Below are positions 12,135 to 17,137 of a stretch of 17,137 nt of DNA, piece after piece. Each line of letters opens with the position of its first letter. Within the stretch, counting starts at the first letter, position 1. The notes beneath the pieces were generated by a model that saw nothing but the letters and a program-made list of their open reading frames with translations, did not search any database and was not told the DNA's origin. The position numbers and the translations under genes are program-made. Source of the stretch: Patescibacteria group bacterium (lineage in GTDB: Bacteria > Patescibacteria > UBA1384 > CAILIB01); the NCBI GenBank assembly GCA_020696955.1, contig JAJFBK010000004.1, forward strand, positions 1 to 17,137, read 5' to 3'.

Positions 12135-12641
12135 CTATTCCTCTTCCCCGTAGATTCCAAAGAATACTATAGCGATCACAGGAAGACCGAGTATCCATTC
12201 ACGGTACTTAAATATGAACGGCACGATCTGAGAACTTTTAAGCACCTGTTCACGAAGCTCTATAGGCATGAAAGAAACCAAGAACATCACCAGCAATGCC
12301 AAAGTGGCCACGGCATATACCACCACTTCCAAGGCTGAATATCTAGACCGTTTGCCGCCCAGCTTCACAAAGGTTGATACCAAAAAAGTCACCACTATCA
12401 TGAGTAGTGACTGCACCACGAAGGGTGAGGCGCTTACCTTGATCCAAAGTTGGCTAAAAGCAACCCGATCACCCGCAAAAAAAGCAGCGACCTGATCCCC
12501 CCAGGTGCTTGCCATCATATATCCGATATATACGCTCACCAGTGTCGCCAATGCCTTATGCTTTCGAATAAGCAAGCTATAAGCGGTTAAAAGGGCTAGT
12601 GAAGCGATAATCGCCGTGTCCCAGGTCAGGAAGGTAATCAT
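12135..12641 (-). CDS. Small polytopic membrane protein after dnaJ
   Basis: I do not recognise a family with confidence. The 168-residue protein has about five membrane segments (roughly residues 8-25, 30-47, 74-93, 103-124, 147-164) and a polar, acidic end. Size and hydrophobic pattern are similar to CvpA-like proteins, but no diagnostic motif is visible. GAAGG stands close before the ATG, which lies 19 nt after the dnaJ stop, so it is the last gene of the heat-shock operon and may be induced with it. Confidence 0.7.
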   Translation of the reverse strand: MITFLTWDTAIIASLALLTAYSLLIRKHKALATLVSVYIGYMMASTWGDQVAAFFAGDRVAFSQLWIKVSASPFVVQSLLMIVVTFLVSTFVKLGGKRSRYSALEVVVYAVATLALLVMFLVSFMPIELREQVLKSSQIVPFIFKYREWILGLPVIAIVFFGIYGEEE

Positions 12642-12660
12642 ATACCTTCAGTATGAGGCA

Positions 12661-13254
12661 CTAGCCCAGCTTTTTCAACTCTTCGTACAGTTCTTTTTGA
12701 CGCTTGGAAAGACGGCGAGGAATAACGACCCTGAGGATAAGGGTCAGATCTCCCTTTCCGCCACGATAAGCACGCCCCTTGCCTCTAAATACCATCTGGG
12801 TGCCGTCTTGGGCACCTGCTGGCACATTTAAGGTAACCTTTTCATTTCCCACCCGAAGATCCATGGTGTCGCCCAGTACGGCCTGGGGAACCGAAATCTC
12901 AACCTCAGCTGAAATATTGGCCATGGCCGCTCCGAACATATCGGAAAAAATGTCGGCAAAACCTCCACCGTTACCTCCGAAATTGAACCCGAAGCCACCG
13001 AAGTCAAAGCCTTCTGCACCCTGGCCACCACCGAATCCTCCTTGAGGTCCGGCCGAGCCGTAGGTATCGTATTGCTGGCGCTTCTGCTTATCGGAAAGGA
13101 CCTGATAAGCCTCATTTATTTTCTTGAACTCTTCCGCATCCCCTCCTTTGTCAGGATGATGAGCATGGGCCTTCTTTCGGAAGGCCTTTTTGATCTCATC
13201 TTCGGAAGCTCCTTTAGAAACGCCCAACAAACTATAGTAGTCTTGGTTGGCCAT
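12661..13254 (-). CDS. dnaJ: Minimal DnaJ-type co-chaperone
   Basis: This 197-residue protein is about half the length of a standard DnaJ. It has a complete J domain (1-62) with the HPD motif at 33-35, which stimulates DnaK ATPase, then a Gly/Phe-rich segment (about 66-107). Next comes a single beta-rich C-terminal domain (about 113-185, with 'V-P-A-G-A-Q-D-G-T' and 'G-K-G-D-L') followed by the 'L-S-K-R-Q-K-E-L' helix. The zinc-finger cysteines and the first of the two C-terminal client-binding domains are missing; the retained domain matches the second one. It starts two bases after dnaK with AAGGA inside the dnaK end. As the only J protein next to dnaK here, it is presumably the working partner. 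Confidence 0.9.
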   Translation of the reverse strand: MANQDYYSLLGVSKGASEDEIKKAFRKKAHAHHPDKGGDAEEFKKINEAYQVLSDKQKRQQYDTYGSAGPQGGFGGGQGAEGFDFGGFGFNFGGNGGGFADIFSDMFGAAMANISAEVEISVPQAVLGDTMDLRVGNEKVTLNVPAGAQDGTQMVFRGKGRAYRGGKGDLTLILRVVIPRRLSKRQKELYEELKKLG

Positions 13255-13256
13255 TC

Positions 13257-15137
13257 TTATTCCTTGTCAGACTTTGGCTCCTCTTCGGTGCCCTCAGTCT
13301 TTTCGGCTGCCGGCTCTTCGGCCGACTGTTGGTACATGGCAGCACCGACTACCTGGAGTTTTTCACTCAAAGCTTCGAGCTTGGTCTTGATGGCATCCGC
13401 ATCTTCGCTGGTATGCACGCTCTTCAGCTCTGCAACTGCATCTTCAACGGCTCGAATGTCTTCCTGTTTTGCCTTTTCTCCGGCATCCTTCAGGGTCTTT
13501 TCGGCAGTATAGATCAGACTGTCAGCGTCATTGCGAACTTCGATAAGCTCTTTCTTCTTCTTATCTTCTTCGGCATGCACTTCGGCATCCTGACGCATCT
13601 TTTCAACCTCTTCTTCTGATAGTCCGCTGGAAGCAGTGATAGTTACTTTTTGCTCTTTGTTGGTTGCCTTGTCTACGGCTTTGACATGGGCGATACCGTT
13701 GGCATCGATATCAAAGCTTACCTCAATTTGAGGAACTCCACGAGGTGCCGGTGGAATGCCATCAAGCGTAAAACGGGCAAGAGTTCGGTTATCAGCAGCC
13801 ATGTCACGTTCTCCCTGAAGCACGTGGATCTCAACTTGAGGCTGATTGTCAGCGGCGGTCGAGAAAATCTGGCTCTTGTTGGTAGGAATGGTAGTGTTTC
13901 GCTCGATAAGCTTGGTCATGATTCCACCCATGGTCTCAATACCAAGTGACAACGGGGTTACGTCAAGAAGCAAAATGTCCTTTACGTCACCAGCTAATAC
14001 ACCAGCCTGGATGGCAGCTCCGATGGCCACGGCTTCATCAGGGTTAACTGATCGGTTTGGCTCTTTGCCAAAGTAGGCTCGGACAGCTTCTACCACCTTA
14101 GGCATACGGGTTTGTCCACCAACCAATATCACTTCGTCGATATCTTTCGGATCAAGCTTGGCATCTTTCAAAGCCTTTTTCACTGGCTCAATGGTTCGTT
14201 GCACCAAGTCGTCGACAAGTTGCTCGAACTTGGCTCGGGTAAGCTTTAAAACCAAGTGCTTAGGCCCGCTGGCATCAGCCGTAATGAAGGGAAGGTTTAC
14301 CTCTGTTTCCTGAGAGTTGGAAAGTTCGATCTTGGCTTTTTCAGCTGCTTCCTTGATGCGCTGAATGGCATCAACCTGGTTAGAAAGATCACTTCCTTCT
14401 TGAGACTTGAACTCAGCCAAGATGTAATCCATCAGCTTCTTGTCAAAGTCATCACCTCCTAGATGGGTATCACCATTGGTTGAAAGCACCTCAAAAGAAG
14501 ACTCTCCGTCATGGTTTCCAAGTTCCAGAATAGTAATGTCAAAGGTTCCTCCACCAAGGTCGTAAACGGCGATCTTTTCATCCTTTTTTCGCTCGATTCC
14601 GTATGCTAAGGCGGCAGCGGTAGGCTCGTTGATAATGCGTTTTACATCAAGACCGGCGATCTTACCGGCATCTTTGGTTGCTTGGCGCTGGGCGTCATTG
14701 AAGTAAGCCGGAACCGTAATCACGGCTTCGGTTACTGGCTGGCCCAGGTAGGCCTCAGCGTCAGCTTTGAGCTTCTGCAGTACGAAAGCAGAGATCTCTT
14801 GAGGAGTATAAGACTTGTCACCCATTTCTACTTCCACGGCGCCGTTCTTTCCACCCTTAATGGTGTATGGCATCAGCTTGGCGTCTTCCTGAGTTTCAGG
14901 ATCAGTAAACTTGCGCCCGATAAAGCGCTTTACTGAGAAAATGGTGTTCTTCGGATTGGTGACAGCTTGTCGCTTAGCCGGAACTCCGACTACTCGGTCT
15001 CCGTCTTTTTTCATGGCTACGATGGATGGCACCGTATTGTTTCCTTCAGCGGAAGGAATTACTTTAGCAGATCCGCCTTCCATGACGGACACGCATGAGT
15101 TGGTTGTTCCAAGGTCAATTCCAATTACTTTACCCAT
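13257..15137 (-). CDS. dnaK: Molecular chaperone DnaK (Hsp70)
   Basis: This 626-residue Hsp70 has the nucleotide-binding domain starting [15 protein letters not shown], with 'Y-D-L-G-G-G-T-F-D' and 'V-G-G-Q-T-R-M-P' further on. The hydrophobic linker '[12 protein letters not shown]' follows, then the beta-sandwich substrate domain and a helical lid. The C-terminal tail is acidic ([20 protein letters not shown]). It binds exposed hydrophobic segments of unfolded proteins in an ATP cycle driven by DnaJ and GrpE, both encoded beside it. AAAGGAG precedes the ATG by about seven bases, and the gap to grpE is 14 nt. The residue after GG is Gln in the GGQTR motif where many bacteria have Ser or Gln. 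Confidence 0.98.
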   Translation of the reverse strand: MGKVIGIDLGTTNSCVSVMEGGSAKVIPSAEGNNTVPSIVAMKKDGDRVVGVPAKRQAVTNPKNTIFSVKRFIGRKFTDPETQEDAKLMPYTIKGGKNGAVEVEMGDKSYTPQEISAFVLQKLKADAEAYLGQPVTEAVITVPAYFNDAQRQATKDAGKIAGLDVKRIINEPTAAALAYGIERKKDEKIAVYDLGGGTFDITILELGNHDGESSFEVLSTNGDTHLGGDDFDKKLMDYILAEFKSQEGSDLSNQVDAIQRIKEAAEKAKIELSNSQETEVNLPFITADASGPKHLVLKLTRAKFEQLVDDLVQRTIEPVKKALKDAKLDPKDIDEVILVGGQTRMPKVVEAVRAYFGKEPNRSVNPDEAVAIGAAIQAGVLAGDVKDILLLDVTPLSLGIETMGGIMTKLIERNTTIPTNKSQIFSTAADNQPQVEIHVLQGERDMAADNRTLARFTLDGIPPAPRGVPQIEVSFDIDANGIAHVKAVDKATNKEQKVTITASSGLSEEEVEKMRQDAEVHAEEDKKKKELIEVRNDADSLIYTAEKTLKDAGEKAKQEDIRAVEDAVAELKSVHTSEDADAIKTKLEALSEKLQVVGAAMYQQSAEEPAAEKTEGTEEEPKSDKE

Positions 15138-15151
15138 ATATGCTCCTTTCT

Positions 15152-15667
15152 TTATTTTGAATGTTTGCTCACGATCACCTGTGCTGGCTTCAGAACTTTG
15201 TCATGCAGAAGGTAACCGCGACCGATTACTTGTACGATAGTGTCTTCAGGCTGCTCAGAATCCTCTACGCTGCTCAAAGCTTCATGCTGTGAGGGATTGA
15301 AGGCATCACCCGGTTTGGCGGCAATCTCCTTCACACCACGTTGCTCAAGGACATCTAAGAGATTCTTCTGAATATACTGAATCCCAGTCACCCAGGGAGA
15401 ACCTTGCTGCTCAGCCGGTACATGCTCGGTTGCCCGGTAAAAATTATCCACTACTGGCAACAACTCTTCTATGAAGCTTTCCGAACTGTATTTGGCAAAA
15501 GTCACTCGCTCTTGCTCGGTTCGCTTTCGGAGATTTTCCATATCGGCTAAAGCCCGCTGCCATTTTTCTTTATAGTCCTCTTCTGGCTGGGTGTCAGTAA
15601 CCGATGTTTCTTCAGGCATCTGAGTAGCTTCAGAAATGGCTTCTTCGTGTTTTTCTTTTTTGCTCAT
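15152..15667 (-). CDS. grpE: Nucleotide exchange factor GrpE
   Basis: This 171-residue protein has a charged, disordered N terminus (about 1-30), a long helix including '[16 protein letters not shown]', and a beta-rich C-terminal domain ending '[16 protein letters not shown]'. These are the GrpE signatures. It dimerises through the long helices and releases ADP from DnaK. It is the first gene of the grpE-dnaK-dnaJ-membrane protein operon. No hrcA gene and no CIRCE element are visible. The promoter is an ordinary ATGACA/TATAGT pair, so control may be through another element. Confidence 0.95.
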   Translation of the reverse strand: MSKKEKHEEAISEATQMPEETSVTDTQPEEDYKEKWQRALADMENLRKRTEQERVTFAKYSSESFIEELLPVVDNFYRATEHVPAEQQGSPWVTGIQYIQKNLLDVLEQRGVKEIAAKPGDAFNPSQHEALSSVEDSEQPEDTIVQVIGRGYLLHDKVLKPAQVIVSKHSK

Positions 15668-15690
15668 GTACGGCTCTCTTTTATTAGGTA

Positions 15691-15720
15691 ACTATACAAA
15701 ATGTAAAGTATACTTGTCAT
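15691..15720 (-). promoter_or_regulatory. Promoter of the grpE-dnaK-dnaJ operon
   Basis: On the minus strand ATGACA (about 15720-15715) is followed after 18 nt by TATAGT (15696-15691); the start is expected near 15684, 17 nt before the ATG. The spacer contains the palindrome AAGTATACTT. The -35 overlaps CTTG-N9-CAAG, a weak reminder of a HAIR (HspR) site but without the full consensus. No CIRCE sequence is present. Confidence 0.5.
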
Positions 15721-15746
15721 TTAGTCAAGTCTTTTTCGCTGTAACT

Positions 15747-15775
15747 GAAAAGCCCTCCTTGAGAGAGGGCTTTTC
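15747..15775 (-). terminator. Intrinsic terminator of the surface-protein gene
   Basis: GAAAAGCCCTC (15747-15757) pairs with GAGGGCTTTTC (15765-15775), 11 bp with a 7-nt loop, flanked by A/T tracts on both sides. It lies just past the stop of the leftward gene at 15782 and upstream of the grpE promoter. Confidence 0.75.
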
Positions 15776-15781
15776 TTTTTG

Positions 15782-17137
15782 TTAGAAGGATCCTGATCCT
15801 TCTCCGTAATTTGGATTTTCACCGTCTGTTGGGCCGGGCGACGGAGTGGTTGGCGGAGTAGTCGGCTCAGGGTTGTCGGTTGGGCAATTCGAGCCACAGG
15901 GAGGAGGATCGACAGTACCTGGGGTAACGCTTACAGTGACCGTACGCTGCACCGGAGCGGCTCCAAGCTGCTCAATGATTACCTTACCTGTAAACTCAGG
16001 CTTCGTAATGTCATACGTAAATTGCTTGCTGCCAGTCGCAGGATGAATCACTTCAGATCCTCCCGGAGTGACATTGGTTCCAGTATCAGAACGGTCCTTA
16101 TAAAGGGTGAACTTGCTGTTGTAAACCGTAATATCGAACCGTGCCTTGATAGGCTCTGCCGTACCACGCTCAACGATGATCTCAGCTGTCTTTGTGACGC
16201 TCATCTGCCCAGCAGGAACTACATACTCACAGTCACCATTCCAAGCATGCGACGTATGGGCTGATCGAGGCGGCTCTTTCAGAGTAGATGCAACGCCTGC
16301 TTCGCAGTAAAGTTGATAATGAACGTCCCCACGGGCAGTACCGCCCATGTCAGAAACGCTGAAGGTTGGCTTGAATCCGGAAAGCCCCCTGTTGCTGCTT
16401 ACCTTGAACAAGGCACTCAGACTGTCTTTTGATGGTACGGCCTGCGGTGAGAGGTAGGTGCGGTCCATGGCTATCCAGCGATTGTTATAAGGTGAGGATA
16501 CGCAAAGACGTCCGAGACAAAGCCCCCCCGGTTGCTCAGCCTGGTCACCACCCCGATAAAACCTAGATTTCGCCTCTTGAGGATTAGAAGGAATGGCCAC
16601 CCAAGGCATTTGCTCATCCCTCACACTCCAGTCTTTCGAAAGAACCGCTGAAACTGCTGGATTGGCAAAGGCAGCAGGATAGTCGATATAGAGCTGGCCT
16701 CCTACTCGATTCCCATTCTGGCGAATCTTGCCTGCCATAATAGCCGGCGCATTCTCTCCTTCAACCGTAAATGTTCCTTGCATGGCGATCCAATAAAATG
16801 GATAGTCGCTTGACCGGTCAGTTGCGTCACCCCCCCATCTGAATCCGTTGTTAGTGACGTCCATTACCACGCAGCATTCATCTCCTCCTAACTCATGGAC
16901 GGGCTTGCTTCTAGTAAAACCAACTCCGATCGTATCGGCGTTGCCGGTAAATGGCGTGGTGAATCTTACGGTGTTGCCGTCTCCAGAATTGATTCTCCCG
17001 GCTTTCAGTTTGCCTGGGATCTCACCCTTTGCTGCTAACCAGGTAATAGTGCGGCCCGGCCTTGTATCCGACTCAGTAAAGAAGAATCCGGTATCAGTTA
17101 TGCCGCTCACCCGGTAATTGTCAGTGGATCCAGGATA
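15782..17137 (-). CDS. C-terminal part of a secreted repeat protein (partial)
   Basis: The frame is open to the window edge. A GTG at 17110 is not a convincing start because nine further sense codons precede it and the sequence there is already inside a domain. Visible parts, counted from that GTG: three related beta repeats recognisable by a 'G-F' strand followed by W-[LI]-A-x-x-G or W-I-A-M at residues 24, 107 and 212, with 'V-R-F-T-T-P-F' and 'L-Y-I-D-Y-P-A-A-F' strands at their starts. Spacing and motifs resemble H-type lectin domains (my inference). Two more beta domains follow (about 245-330, with C269 and C294 as a possible disulfide; about 332-398), then a Pro/Thr-rich tail (about 403-430). 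No sorting signal or membrane anchor is seen at the C terminus. The protein is probably extracellular. Confidence 0.75.
   Translation of the reverse strand, partial: YPGSTDNYRVSGITDTGFFFTESDTRPGRTITWLAAKGEIPGKLKAGRINSGDGNTVRFTTPFTGNADTIGVGFTRSKPVHELGGDECCVVMDVTNNGFRWGGDATDRSSDYPFYWIAMQGTFTVEGENAPAIMAGKIRQNGNRVGGQLYIDYPAAFANPAVSAVLSKDWSVRDEQMPWVAIPSNPQEAKSRFYRGGDQAEQPGGLCLGRLCVSSPYNNRWIAMDRTYLSPQAVPSKDSLSALFKVSSNRGLSGFKPTFSVSDMGGTARGDVHYQLYCEAGVASTLKEPPRSAHTSHAWNGDCEYVVPAGQMSVTKTAEIIVERGTAEPIKARFDITVYNSKFTLYKDRSDTGTNVTPGGSEVIHPATGSKQFTYDITKPEFTGKVIIEQLGAAPVQRTVTVSVTPGTVDPPPCGSNCPTDNPEPTTPPTTPSPGPTDGENPNYGEGSGSF

Noticed and set aside
15668..15740. CIRCE or HAIR heat-shock operator upstream of grpE
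   Set aside because: No TTAGCACTC-N9-GAGTGCTAA is present, and the CTTG-N9-CAAG match is too short to claim an HspR site.
1..17137. CRISPR array or insertion sequence
   Set aside because: There is no short regularly spaced direct repeat series with unique spacers, and no transposase gene in either strand.

Overview
The window looks like a chromosomal stretch of a small-genome bacterium, most likely a member of the Patescibacteria (Candidate Phyla Radiation). The evidence is a compact coding layout, a DnaJ reduced to a J domain plus a single C-terminal domain, housekeeping genes packed with 2-30 nt gaps or short overlaps, tRNA genes with encoded CCA, and mRNA starts with little or no leader. 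TGA is used as a stop (end of the small membrane gene at 6228-6230), so the UGA-glycine code of Gracilibacteria/Absconditabacteria does not apply. I cannot place it below phylum level.

Layout. Positions 1-47 hold the 5' end of a leftward gene that starts like a glycosyltransferase. At 159-233 is a CAT tRNA, followed at once by a 28-bp perfect hairpin. A YfcE-like phosphoesterase follows (350-844), convergent with a HigBA-type toxin-antitoxin pair (846-1499, minus). Positions 1560-1978 carry no gene; they hold tandem ~172-175 bp units built from copies of the 3' end of the initiator tRNA plus hairpins, ending in the intact tRNA-fMet gene (1967-2043, minus). A rightward operon ftsH-murJ-small membrane protein-lepA fills 2353-8017 (membrane proteolysis, lipid II flipping, translation elongation). 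A rightward unknown gene (8079-8561) has its own promoter. A leftward operon (11694-8612) encodes a polytopic membrane protein, an aquaporin-like channel and a soluble histidine kinase. tRNA-Lys (11920-11994, minus) follows, then the leftward heat-shock operon grpE-dnaK-dnaJ-membrane protein (15667-12135). The right edge is the C-terminal part of a large secreted protein with repeated beta domains.

Most unusual signals: (1) two hairpins, one after tRNA-CAT and one after tRNA-Lys about 11.6 kb away, have an identical 28-nt loop, but their perfect 28- and 26-bp stems differ in sequence. (2) A tRNA-fMet-derived tandem repeat array has hairpins that differ in compensatory fashion between units. 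(3) The aquaporin-like channel has lost the selectivity-filter arginine and all the usual polar filter positions.

All calls come from reading the sequence by eye and from family knowledge. No search or folding program was run.
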